Shown here: one piece after another, positions 55,162-63,306 of the stretch | Numbering within the stretch: position 1 is the first letter of the stretch | Layout: every line of letters starts with the position of its first letter | Assembly (NCBI RefSeq): GCF_000204195.1 | Contig: NZ_AFBG01000014.1 | Span: 1-64,000 of the forward strand | Origin: Acidovorax radicis N35 | GTDB taxonomy: Bacteria > Pseudomonadota > Gammaproteobacteria > Burkholderiales > Burkholderiaceae_C | Reading direction: 5' to 3' | DNA length: 64,000 nucleotides | Translations under genes and position numbers: made by a program | Notes under the pieces: model-generated | What the model was told of the DNA's origin: nothing | What the model saw: only the letters and a program-made list of their open reading frames with translations | Databases searched by the model: none

Positions 55162-55285
55162 GGTCACGGTCCTTGGAAGATGAAGAAAAAAGTGGGTTGT
55201 GTGGAAGGGATAGGGTGAATTGTTCGCGCTTCGGCCAGTTGTCGAAAGTGGCTTGATTGACACTCATCGATAGAATCAGGCCATC

Positions 55286-56287
55286 ATGCCCGCCCCTGCC
55301 CAACCTGACACCCACCATGTTTCTCCCCTTGTCCCGGACACCGTCGCGGTGGTGGCTTTTGACGGCATCAGCCCTTTTCACCTCTCGGTGCCCTGCCTGG
55401 TCTTTGGCGAGGACCGCACGGCAGAGGGGGTGCACCGCTACCGGCTGGTGGTGTGTGGTGTGGAACCTGGCCCGCTGCGCACCTCCGCTGGCTTTGGCAT
55501 CGATGTGGGCCATGGCCTCAAGGTGCTGCAGCGTGCGCAGACCATCGTGGTGCCCTCGTGGCGCGATGACCTGGCACCTGTGCCCCCTGCGTTGCGGGCC
55601 GCGCTGCGGGCCGCGCACCGTCGCGGGGCGCGCATCGTGGGCTTGTGCCTGGGGGCCTTCGTGCTGGCCGACGCGGGGCTGCTGGATGGCCGGGCCGCCA
55701 CCACGCACTGGGCGCTGGCAGCGGAATTCGCGCGGCGCTATCCGCAGGTGCAGCTCAGGCCCGAGGTTCTGTACGTGGAGGACGGCCTGGTGCTCACTTC
55801 GGCCGGCACCGCGGCGGGCATCGACTGCTGCCTGCACCTTCTGCGCCAGCAGCATGGGGCTGAGGCCGCCAACCGCGCTGCGCGCCGCATGGTGGTCGCG
55901 CCCCACCGGCAGGGCGGGCAGGCGCAGTACATCCAGCAGCCGGTGGCGCCGTCGGTGCGCGGCGACCGGCTGGCACCGCTGCTGCAGTGGCTGGGCGAGC
56001 ACCTGCACGAGACGCACACCCTGGAGGCCCTGGCCGAGCGCGCGGTGATGAGCCCGCGCACCTTCACCCGGCGCTTTCGGCAGTCCACCGGAACCACCGT
56101 GGGCCAGTGGCTGCAGAACCAGCGCATCGCCCTCGCGCAGCGCCTGCTGGAGGGCGGGGACCAGTCCATCGAAGCCGTGGCCGTCGAAGCGGGGTTTGGT
56201 TCGGCGGTGTCGTTGCGGCAGCACTTCTCGGCCAGCGTGGGCATTGCACCTTCGGCCTACCGGCGGCAGTTTCACCGCATTGCATAG
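55286..56287 (+). CDS. GlxA-type AraC regulator (DJ-1/PfpI + HTH)
   Basis: A 333-residue regulator: DJ-1-like domain VAVVAFDGISPFHLSVPCLVFGE, ARIVGLCLGAFVLADAGLLDGRAATTHWALAAEFARRYP (nucleophile elbow Cys) and TSAGTAAGIDCCLHLL, then the AraC double HTH LEALAERAVMSPRTFTRRFRQSTGTTVGQWLQNQRIALAQRLL ... GFGSAVSLRQHFSASVGIAPSAYRRQF. Same architecture as the regulator at 33428-34429, but only moderate similarity. It lies divergent from the isochorismatase gene; the shared 124-nt region should contain both promoters. Confidence 0.92.
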   Translation: MPAPAQPDTHHVSPLVPDTVAVVAFDGISPFHLSVPCLVFGEDRTAEGVHRYRLVVCGVEPGPLRTSAGFGIDVGHGLKVLQRAQTIVVPSWRDDLAPVPPALRAALRAAHRRGARIVGLCLGAFVLADAGLLDGRAATTHWALAAEFARRYPQVQLRPEVLYVEDGLVLTSAGTAAGIDCCLHLLRQQHGAEAANRAARRMVVAPHRQGGQAQYIQQPVAPSVRGDRLAPLLQWLGEHLHETHTLEALAERAVMSPRTFTRRFRQSTGTTVGQWLQNQRIALAQRLLEGGDQSIEAVAVEAGFGSAVSLRQHFSASVGIAPSAYRRQFHRIA

Positions 56288-56288
56288 A

Positions 56289-56350
56289 TTTGCTATCTGT
56301 TTAATAGCTGTTTGCGCTTGATGGATAAGCGCTGGAGGCTATTTTTATTC
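56289..56350. repeat. REP1 copy G
   Basis: TTGCTATCTGTTTAATAGCT, GCGCTTGATGGATAAGCGCT, GGAGGCTATTTTTATT: the best-preserved copy, with GCGCTT/AAGCGC and GCTAT/ATAGC pairs. It immediately follows the GlxA-type regulator gene and could terminate it. Confidence 0.8.
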
Positions 56351-56392
56351 AAAACCAGCCTCACCCGTCATTCCCGGCGCGGCGCCCATCAG

Positions 56393-56468
56393 TGCACCCG
56401 TGGATCCGGCTTTGCCGGTCCAGCGGGTGCGTCCCCCTTTTGGGGGAAGCGGCGCAGCCGCTCAGGGG
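56393..56468. repeat. REP2 copy e
   Basis: CACCCGTGGATCCGGCTTTG, GTCCCCCTTTTGGGGGAAGC, GGCGCAGCCGCTCAGGGGG. It ends two bases before the stop of the minus-strand Bug protein gene. The cleanest copy, with CCCCC/GGGGG and GCGGC/GCCGC hairpins. Confidence 0.75.
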
Positions 56469-56469
56469 G

Positions 56470-57459
56470 TCAGTCGACCTTTGCCCCGGAGGCCTTCACC
56501 ACCTGCTGGTACTTGGCGCGCTCGGTGGCCATGAAGCTGTCGAACTGCTGGGGGGTGGTGGGCACGGGCTCGGCCAGCAGGGCGCCGAAGCGGGTCTTGG
56601 TCTCGGGCGCATTGAGGGCTGCCACAAATGCCTTGTTCAGCTTGTCGATGATGGGCTTGGGCGTGGCCGCAGGCGCCACCAGGCCCCACCAGGTGTCGAT
56701 GGAAAAGCCCTTGAACGTGGCAGACAGCGGTGGCACGCCCGGCAGCGAGGCCGAGGCGTCGAGCGAGGTTACCGCCAAGGCCTTGAGCTTGCCCGCCCGG
56801 ATGTTGGGCGCGGCGGCCGCCAGGTTGTCGATGTTGAAGTCCACCTCGCCCGCCAGCAGGGCCAGTTGCGCAGGATTGGCGCCCCGGTAGGGGATGTGCA
56901 GCGCAAAGATGCCTGCGCGCTGCTTGAACATCTCGCCCGCCAGGTGGCCGGCGCTGCCGTTGCCGCCGCTGCCGTAGTTGAGCTTGGCGGGGTTGGCCTT
57001 GGCGTAGGCGATCAGGTCGGCCACGGTGTGGATCTTGAGCTGCTCGGCCTTGGCCGCGTTGATGACCAGCACATTGGGCACGCGCACCATCTGCGTGATG
57101 GCCGCGAAATCCTTGGCCGCGTCGTAAGGCATCTTGGAATACAGCCAGGGGTTCACTGCGTGGGTGGCCGTGGCGGCGATGCCGATGGTCAGGCCGTCTG
57201 GCGCGGCCTTGGCAATGGCGTCGGCGCCGATGTTGCCGCCTGCGCCGCCCTTGTTGTCGATGATCACTGTGCCCAGCGACTCCCGCACGCGCTCGGCCAG
57301 CGCACGGGCGGTCACGTCAATGGGCCCGCCGGGGGCATAGGGCACGATCAGGCGGATGGGCTGGCCGGAGTCCTGCGCAAGCGCGACCGAGGCCGCGAAG
57401 GGGGATGAAAAAGCCGCTGCAACAGCGGCACTGGCGATGAGGTGGTTTCTGCGGTTCAT
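56470..57459 (-). CDS. Bug-family tripartite tricarboxylate transporter solute-binding protein
   Basis: A 329-residue periplasmic protein with a signal peptide (ASAAVAAAFSSPFAASVALAQ) and the TctC/Bug pattern: PIRLIVPYAPGGPIDVTARALAERV, VIIDNKGGAGGNIGADAIAKAAPDG, LNYGSGGNGSAGHLAGEMFK and WWGLVAPAATPKPIIDKLN. Bug proteins bind carboxylates, amides or amino acids; the ligand cannot be assigned. No TctA/TctB membrane genes are present here, as is common for this expanded family. It is 55 nt after a FixJ-type response regulator, so the protein may feed that signalling system. Confidence 0.93.
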   Translation of the reverse strand: MNRRNHLIASAAVAAAFSSPFAASVALAQDSGQPIRLIVPYAPGGPIDVTARALAERVRESLGTVIIDNKGGAGGNIGADAIAKAAPDGLTIGIAATATHAVNPWLYSKMPYDAAKDFAAITQMVRVPNVLVINAAKAEQLKIHTVADLIAYAKANPAKLNYGSGGNGSAGHLAGEMFKQRAGIFALHIPYRGANPAQLALLAGEVDFNIDNLAAAAPNIRAGKLKALAVTSLDASASLPGVPPLSATFKGFSIDTWWGLVAPAATPKPIIDKLNKAFVAALNAPETKTRFGALLAEPVPTTPQQFDSFMATERAKYQQVVKASGAKVD

Positions 57460-57514
57460 GGTGCCATTGTGCAAAAAATAATAAGACTGCTTACGAAAAC
57501 CGGTGGAAGGCCGG

Positions 57515-58186
57515 TCATGTCGTGCGCGAAGCGCCGTCTGCCAGCCCCAAATCTTCCACCAGCATCCCCAATTCATGCGACGAGCGGATGTCCAGCTTGA
57601 GAAAGATGGCGGAGCGGTGCGTGTCCACCGTGCGCGGGTCGATGGGGCGTTCCGGGTCCAGCTGGGCCAGAGCGCGGGCCACCTCCTTGCTGCTGATGCC
57701 GGTGGCCAGCAGGCGCGCCACCTCCTGCTGGCGGGGGCTCAGCGTGTTCCAGCGCTCCCGCAAGGTGTTGCGCCGCCGGGCGTGCTGTGCGGTTTCCTGT
57801 GACAGGCGTGCAGCCTTGAGCACGGCGGCCAGCAGGGTTTGTTCGTCGCAGGGCTTTTCGAGCCAGTCCACCGCACCTTGCTTGACGGCGGCGACGGCCG
57901 AGGCCAGCTCGCCATGGGCAGACAGGAACACGGTCTTGAGCACGGCATCGCGTTCGCGCAGGGCATCGAACACCTGCAGGCCGCTCATGCCATCCATGCG
58001 CAGGTCCAGCAGCACGCAGCCAGGGTGTGCCAGGTCGGCGCTGGCCAGGAACTCGGGACCGCTGGCAAACGTGCGCGGCATATGACCGCCAGCGAGCAAC
58101 AGGGCGGCCAGGGAGTTGCGCACGCCCTCGTCATCGTCCACGACGTAAACATTGGGGGGGGCGGGGATCAGGGGGCTGTCGGTCAT
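57515..58186 (-). CDS. FixJ/TtrR-type response regulator (receiver + LuxR HTH)
   Basis: A 223-residue regulator. Receiver: VYVVDDDEGVRNS, CVLLDLRMDGMSG (phospho-acceptor Asp) and DWLEKPCDEQTL (Lys). LuxR-type HTH: LSPRQQEVARLLATGISSKEVARAL ... TVDTHRSAIFLKLDIRSSHEL, with an unusual ~10-residue insertion (LDPERPIDPR) between the scaffold and recognition helices. The stop-start overlap with the kinase (ATGA) shows one transcript. Probably activated by the DctB-like sensor. Confidence 0.93.
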   Translation of the reverse strand: MTDSPLIPAPPNVYVVDDDEGVRNSLAALLLAGGHMPRTFASGPEFLASADLAHPGCVLLDLRMDGMSGLQVFDALRERDAVLKTVFLSAHGELASAVAAVKQGAVDWLEKPCDEQTLLAAVLKAARLSQETAQHARRRNTLRERWNTLSPRQQEVARLLATGISSKEVARALAQLDPERPIDPRTVDTHRSAIFLKLDIRSSHELGMLVEDLGLADGASRTT

Positions 58187-60393
58187 GGCGGGGAGGAGAG
58201 GCGGGGCAACCGGATTTCAAACACCGCGCCGCCACCGTCCCGGTTGTTGGCCCGCAATTCGCCGCCCATGCTTTCCACAATGGAGCGGCAGATGTTGAGG
58301 CCCAGCCCCAAGCCGTCGGAGCGGGTGGTAAAGAAGGGCTCGAACAGCCGCTCGGCGATCTCGGGCGCCAGGCCGGGGCCCCGGTCCAGCACTTCGAGGC
58401 TGGCAAACCTTGCATCGGCCGTGGTGCGCAACAGCAGTTCGTGCTCGGTGGGGGGCGTGGCGTGCGTCTGCATGGCCTGCAAGGCATTGAGGCCCAGGTT
58501 CAGCACCACCTGTTCGAGCAGCACACGGTCGGCATTCACGTGCAGCGGGCCCTGGGCAAGGTCCAGGCGCACCGCCACCCCGTGCCGCCGGGCTTCGGCG
58601 CGCAGCAGCAGGTCCAGCGACTGGTCCACGGCGGCATTGAGGTCGCAGGGCTCGCGGGCCTCGGGGTGTTGGCGCACCCAGCGGCGGATGCGCCCGACGA
58701 TGTCGGCTGCGCGCAGGGCCTGGGCGGACAGCGCGGTGAGGCTGTCGTGCAACAGTTCGGTTTTGCCCTGTGCGGCCAGCGAGCGCGCTGCGGCCGCATA
58801 GTTGACCAGGGCTGCCAGCGGCTGGTTCAGCTCGTGCGCCAGGGTGGACGCCATCTCGCCCACGGTGATCACGCGCTGCACGCGCTGCAGTTGGGCCTCG
58901 CGCTGCTGCTGCTGTTCTTCGGCGCGCTTTTGGGCGGTGATGTCCACCACCGAGCTCATCCAGCCAATGTGCTGGCCGTTGCCGTCGATGAGCCGTGTGG
59001 TGTAGAACATGGTGTGCACGTCGGAGCCGTTTCTGTGCCGCAACCTGTTCTCGCGGCCCTGGGGCGAGGCCTTGCCGGCCAGCACAGTGTCGCTGTCGTT
59101 CCAGTGGCGATCGAGGTCGTCGGGGTGCCAGTAGGGGTAGGGCGGCAGGGAGCCGATGAGTTCGGAGGCAGCGTAGCCCACCATGTCACACATCGCGGCA
59201 TTCACGTAGACGATGCGGCCCTCGAGGTCGCGGGCGCGCATGCCGACCAGCAACGAGTCTTCCATCGACTGCCTGAACGCCTGCGCCTGCTGCAGCGCGT
59301 AGGTGCGTTCGTGCACACGCTGTTCCAGCTCGATGCGGGCCTGGCGGTTCTCGGCCAGTCGCCGTTCGCGCAGCTGCCAGTACAGCGCGCCCAGCACCAG
59401 CAGGCCAGAGGCGAGACTGGCGAGCGCCCAGGCCTGCTGCCGGGCCAGGGCAATGGCCTTGCTGTCGGCCGTCAGGGTCAGGGTCCAGCCCAGGTCGGGC
59501 AGGCGCTCTTCAAAGGCCAGATAGCGCTTGCCGGTGCCGGGCACGACAATCTCGGTGCCAGGCTGGCTGTCGCGCTGGAGTGTTTTCCAGGGCACGGGTT
59601 GTGGTGCCCAGCGCGCGCCATACTGCTCGTCGAACTGCACCTGTTGCACGTCCTGCTCGGGCAGTGAGCGCGTGGTCTTGTACAGCCAGGGGAATACGGA
59701 GCCGAGGAAGACGATGCCACGCTCATCGGTCACAAAGACCGGGTCGCGCAGTTGCGCCCAGGTGTCCACGATGGGCTGCATCCACACCTTCACGGCCACG
59801 ACGCCGATCACTCGGCCGTTTTCCACCACGGGTGCCGACGCAAAAAGACCCGGCTCGCCGGTGGTCTTGCCAACGCCGTAGAACCGCCCAGGCTGCCCTT
59901 GCAGCGCATCGCGGAAATACGGACGGTTGCCGTAGTTCTGGTTCACGAAACTGGTGGGCGTGTCCCAGTTGCTGGAGGCGACCGTGAGCCCGTCGGTGTT
60001 GATCACGTAGAGCGTGTCCGAGCCTGCATTGGCGTTTATGGCCTGCAGGTAGGCGTTGGCAGCGTTGCGCAGTGATTGCGCGCCGGGGTGGTGCAGCAGC
60101 TCGGCAATCAACGGCTGCTGTGCTGCTGTGAAGGGCAGATAGCTGTATCGGGTGGCCACGCCGCGCAGGGCCAGGGCCTGCACTTCCCCCGAGCGCCGCA
60201 GGTTGTCCCACTGGTTGTCGAGTTCATTGCGGGTCGCCCATTCACCGGCCCCCAGCACCAGCAGCACCGCCAGCCCCACGACGGCCGCCATGGGGCCCGT
60301 GCCGCGCAGTGCATTGCGCCAACGCGATCGCAGCCCCTGGGGAGGCGAGGGGGCAGGAGGAGGGGCCGCTGGCTCAGCCGGGGTGGTCGGCAT
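58183..60393 (-). CDS. DctB-like sensor histidine kinase with PAS domain
   Basis: A 736-residue membrane kinase. TM1 lies near residues 35-52; the periplasmic double-Cache sensor includes DTLYVINTDGLTVASSNWDTPTSFVNQNYGNRPYF and ERLPDLGWTLTLTADS; TM2 is near residue 325. Then a PAS domain (GRIVYVNAAMCDMVGYAASELIG), the H-box STLAHELNQPLAALVNY and the ATPase lobe (EQVVLNLGLNALQAM, VLDRGPGLAPEI, SDGLGLGLNICRSI). Architecture like DctB, the C4-dicarboxylate sensor, but paired with a LuxR-type regulator. The ATG at 60393 is chosen; a TTG at 60408 would overlap the upstream stop. Confidence 0.93.
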   Translation of the reverse strand: MPTTPAEPAAPPPAPSPPQGLRSRWRNALRGTGPMAAVVGLAVLLVLGAGEWATRNELDNQWDNLRRSGEVQALALRGVATRYSYLPFTAAQQPLIAELLHHPGAQSLRNAANAYLQAINANAGSDTLYVINTDGLTVASSNWDTPTSFVNQNYGNRPYFRDALQGQPGRFYGVGKTTGEPGLFASAPVVENGRVIGVVAVKVWMQPIVDTWAQLRDPVFVTDERGIVFLGSVFPWLYKTTRSLPEQDVQQVQFDEQYGARWAPQPVPWKTLQRDSQPGTEIVVPGTGKRYLAFEERLPDLGWTLTLTADSKAIALARQQAWALASLASGLLVLGALYWQLRERRLAENRQARIELEQRVHERTYALQQAQAFRQSMEDSLLVGMRARDLEGRIVYVNAAMCDMVGYAASELIGSLPPYPYWHPDDLDRHWNDSDTVLAGKASPQGRENRLRHRNGSDVHTMFYTTRLIDGNGQHIGWMSSVVDITAQKRAEEQQQQREAQLQRVQRVITVGEMASTLAHELNQPLAALVNYAAAARSLAAQGKTELLHDSLTALSAQALRAADIVGRIRRWVRQHPEAREPCDLNAAVDQSLDLLLRAEARRHGVAVRLDLAQGPLHVNADRVLLEQVVLNLGLNALQAMQTHATPPTEHELLLRTTADARFASLEVLDRGPGLAPEIAERLFEPFFTTRSDGLGLGLNICRSIVESMGGELRANNRDGGGAVFEIRLPRLSSPP

Positions 60394-60404
60394 GCGCGCC
60401 CCGG

Positions 60405-61469
60405 TCAACCGCCGTGCTTGTCTGCCTCGGAGGTGAAGGAATCCGCATAGAACTCTTCCTCTGGCAGGCCGCGCTGCGTGCTGTAGGCCGCGCGCGCGGA
60501 ATCGACCACGATGGGGGCGCCGCAGGCATACACCTGGTGCCCCGAGAGGTCGGCCACATCGTCCATCACCGCCTGGTGCACAAAGCCGGTGCGGCCTGTC
60601 CAGCCGTCTTCGGGCAAGGCGTCGGACACCACGGGCACGTAGGTGAGGTGGGGCATGTCGGCCGCACGGGCCAGCACCCAGTCGTGCAGGTACAGATCAC
60701 CCGGGCGGCGGCCACCCCAATACAGCGTGGTGGGGCGGGTGATGCCCTTGAACTGCATGTGCTCGATCAGCCCCTTGATGGGCGCAAAGCCCGTGCCCGA
60801 GGCCAGCAGCACGATGGGTTTGTTGGAATCCTCGCGCAGGAAAAAGCTGCCGAAGGGGCCTTCCACCCGCAGAATTTCCTTTTCCTTCATGGCGCCAAAC
60901 ACATGGTCGGTGAACTTGCCCCCTGGCATGTGGCGGATGTGCAGCTCCACGCCCGGCGCCTCGGCCTGTGTGTGGGGTGCGTTGGCCATCGAGTACGCGC
61001 GGCGGGCGCCGTCGCGCAGGATGAATTCGATGTACTGGCCCGCGTGGTAGCGGAAGGTGTCGGCGGCGGGCAGCTGCAGGCGCACCTGCATCACGTCGTG
61101 CGATTTTTTTTCCAGCGCGGATACGCGCACCGGCATCTTCTTGATCGGGTAGGCGCTTTCGTCGGTGACCTGGCGTGATTCGAGCACCACGTCGGTCAGT
61201 GGCTGCGCGCAGCAGGTCAGCACCAGGCCTGTGGCCTCTTCGTCGGCTGTCAGTGCCTTGGACTGGTGTTCGCCGTGGTGCACGGCGCCGCTGAGCTTCT
61301 TGCACTTGCACGAGCCACAGGCGCCGTCCTTGCAGCCATAGGGCAGGCCCACGCCGCTGCGGATGGCGGCGGACAGGATGGCCTCGCCCGCATTGGCACT
61401 GAAAGCGCGGCCGCTGGGCTGCACGGTGATCTGGAACGCTGCAGTCGGGGCAGCCTCGGCGCTGGTCAT
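60405..61469 (-). CDS. 2Fe-2S ferredoxin-type NAD(P)H reductase (CDP-6-deoxy-glucoseen reductase-like)
   Basis: A 354-residue fusion: an N-terminal plant-type [2Fe-2S] domain (VGLPYGCKDGACGSCKCKKL ... LTCCAQPL, four Cys ligands), an FAD-binding barrel (YHAGQYIEFILRDGARRAYSMANAP, RxYS motif) and an NAD(P) domain (VLLASGTGFAPIKGLIEHM, VYACGAPIVVDSA). Homologues include AscD/E3 and aromatic-ring dioxygenase reductases. No oxygenase lies nearby. The kinase start follows 11 nt after the stop, so it may be co-transcribed with the two-component system. Confidence 0.9.
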   Translation of the reverse strand: MTSAEAAPTAAFQITVQPSGRAFSANAGEAILSAAIRSGVGLPYGCKDGACGSCKCKKLSGAVHHGEHQSKALTADEEATGLVLTCCAQPLTDVVLESRQVTDESAYPIKKMPVRVSALEKKSHDVMQVRLQLPAADTFRYHAGQYIEFILRDGARRAYSMANAPHTQAEAPGVELHIRHMPGGKFTDHVFGAMKEKEILRVEGPFGSFFLREDSNKPIVLLASGTGFAPIKGLIEHMQFKGITRPTTLYWGGRRPGDLYLHDWVLARAADMPHLTYVPVVSDALPEDGWTGRTGFVHQAVMDDVADLSGHQVYACGAPIVVDSARAAYSTQRGLPEEEFYADSFTSEADKHGG

Positions 61470-61518
61470 GTTGTGGGTATCCTTGGAATCGTCTCAAGCT
61501 AAGCAAACGGAACCGATT

Positions 61519-62469
61519 TTGCCCTCAAACCAAAACCCCCTTGGCGCCTTGCCAGCGCGCTTTCGCCGCGAACGCCTGTTGATCGTAGGGTGCGGTGATG
61601 TGGGTCAACGTGTGGCGCGCGACCTGAACACCGGTCCTGGCGCCGGGCGCTTGCAGGTGCTGGCACTTACGTCCAGTCCCACCCGGGTGCTGGGGCTGCG
61701 CAAGCTGGGAGTTCGGCCACTGGTGGGCAACCTGGACGATGCCGCCACAGTGCGGCGGTTGTCTGGCGTGGCCACCCGGGTGTTGCATCTCGCCCCCCCG
61801 CCGGGCGAAGGGGCTGGAGGAAGTGCCTGGTGGCTGGACCCGCGCACAGTGGTGCTGACCCGCATGCTGCGGCAACGCAGCCTGCCGGTGTCCTTGGTCT
61901 ATGCCTCGACCAGCGGGGTCTATGGCGACTGTCAGGGTGCCTTGGTGCCCGAGACCCGGGCCGTAGCCCCTGGCACTCCGCGGGCGCAGCGCCGGGTGAA
62001 CGCTGAAGGCGCTGTGCGCCACCTGGGCCGTGCCGGTGTGCGGGCCAGCGTGCTGCGCATCCCGGGCATCTACGCGCCGGACCGCGAAGGTGGTACGCCC
62101 GAGGCCCGCCTGCGCCGGGGCACACCGGTGCTCGTGCCCGAGGACGACGTGTATACCAACCACATCCATGCCGATGACCTGGCGCGGGCTTGCATGGCCG
62201 CCTTGTGGAAAGGGCGGCCACAGCGTACTTACAACGTGAGCGATTCCACCCACATGAAGATGGGCGACTACTTTGACCTGGCCGCCGACCTGTATGGCCT
62301 GCCGCGACCCCCGCGTGTGCCGCGCAGCGCTGCCCAGGAGCAACTGTCGCTGATGCTGCTGAGCTTCATGAGCGAGTCACGCCGACTCGACAATCAGCGC
62401 ATTTTGAAGGAGCTGGGTGTGCGGCTGTGCTACCCCAGCGTGGCCGAGGGGTTGCGAGGGGGCCTGTGA
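61519..62469 (+). CDS. NAD-dependent epimerase/dehydratase-family protein, YeeZ-like
   Basis: A 316-residue Rossmann protein (start TTG 61519 assumed; ATG 61468 would give 333 residues but overlap the divergent reductase start). The fold signature is RLLIVGCGDVGQRVARDL (GxGxxG), LVGNLDDAATVRRLSG, YASTSGVYGDCQGALVPE and RIPGIYAPDREGG; the classic YxxxK is not obvious. E. coli YeeZ is the nearest type I recognise. Not catalytically assigned. Divergent from the 2Fe-2S reductase. Confidence 0.8.
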   Translation: MPSNQNPLGALPARFRRERLLIVGCGDVGQRVARDLNTGPGAGRLQVLALTSSPTRVLGLRKLGVRPLVGNLDDAATVRRLSGVATRVLHLAPPPGEGAGGSAWWLDPRTVVLTRMLRQRSLPVSLVYASTSGVYGDCQGALVPETRAVAPGTPRAQRRVNAEGAVRHLGRAGVRASVLRIPGIYAPDREGGTPEARLRRGTPVLVPEDDVYTNHIHADDLARACMAALWKGRPQRTYNVSDSTHMKMGDYFDLAADLYGLPRPPRVPRSAAQEQLSLMLLSFMSESRRLDNQRILKELGVRLCYPSVAEGLRGGL

Positions 62470-62499
62470 GGTAAGGCCCTTTGCGGGTGGCCTGCTGGA

Positions 62500-63237
62500 T
62501 CAGCAGGGTGCTTGGCCGCCGTTCGAGCGGCAGACCCCGCCGGGCCCAGGAAACCGCCCCGGGCCTGCGCGGGGATAGGTGTTGCCCAGGTTGTCGGTGC
62601 AGCGAAAGTCGCCACACTGCGTGAGCCGTGGCGGGGGTTGCGGGGTACCTGCCTGGGGAAACGGGTCGGGGTAGAGGGGGCGGTGCCTGGAGGGCGGAAC
62701 CACCACGACACGCGGCTGGTTGGCACGGGCCTTTTCGACTTCGGCATAGCCCTGGGGGCCCAGGCAGTCCAGGTCCACCTGCCGCTGGGCTGCTTCCAGC
62801 CGCAGTTCCTGTTCATGGGTCGAGCGCGACAGGCCTGCCGCCACCATATCGAAATTGCGGCGCGAGCGCGCACATTCCGGGGAGCGGGCGTAGTCCTGGG
62901 GCTGGGGGGCGGTTGCAGCGGCCTGTGCGGCGCGTGCCCGATCCCGCTCGGCGTTACGGCGCGCCTCGGTCTCTGCGGCGGTGGCCTCAGCCTGCAGCCG
63001 CTGCTGCTTGCGCTCCAGCGCCTCTGCGGCAAGCTCGCGATCCAGCTGGATTTCTTCGGGTGTTTTGCGCGCTTCCACCTCGCGTGCCGCAGAGCCGCCG
63101 GCGCAGGCGCCATCGGTATAGGTCACCTTGCCGGTGCGGGCATCTGTGCAGCGCACCACCTGTGCGTGGGCCACTGCGCCCCACCAGGCAGCGCACACAC
63201 ACAGGAATGGAACGAGATGGCGGGTCGGGATGCGCAT
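62500..63237 (-). CDS. Secreted DUF4124-type protein
   Basis: A 245-residue protein with a signal peptide (FLCVCAAWWGAVAHAQ), then the DUF4124 N-terminal region (VVRCTDARTGKVTYTDGACAGG) and a long helical Ala/Glu/Arg-rich middle (RELAAEALERKQQRLQAEATAAETEARRNAERDRARAAQ), then a Cys-containing C-terminal part (RSPECARSR, LDCLGPQG, TQCGDFRCTDN, GVCRSNGGQAPC; paired Cys suggest disulfides). The role is unknown. Possibly an envelope protein. Confidence 0.8.
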   Translation of the reverse strand: MRIPTRHLVPFLCVCAAWWGAVAHAQVVRCTDARTGKVTYTDGACAGGSAAREVEARKTPEEIQLDRELAAEALERKQQRLQAEATAAETEARRNAERDRARAAQAAATAPQPQDYARSPECARSRRNFDMVAAGLSRSTHEQELRLEAAQRQVDLDCLGPQGYAEVEKARANQPRVVVVPPSRHRPLYPDPFPQAGTPQPPPRLTQCGDFRCTDNLGNTYPRAGPGRFPGPGGVCRSNGGQAPC

Positions 63238-63306
63238 GGTCTGCAGCCAAGAGGGGCTAAAAAAGGTGGAAGCAGGCTCGGCCCTCTCACCCTTTGCCAG
63301 GGTTGG

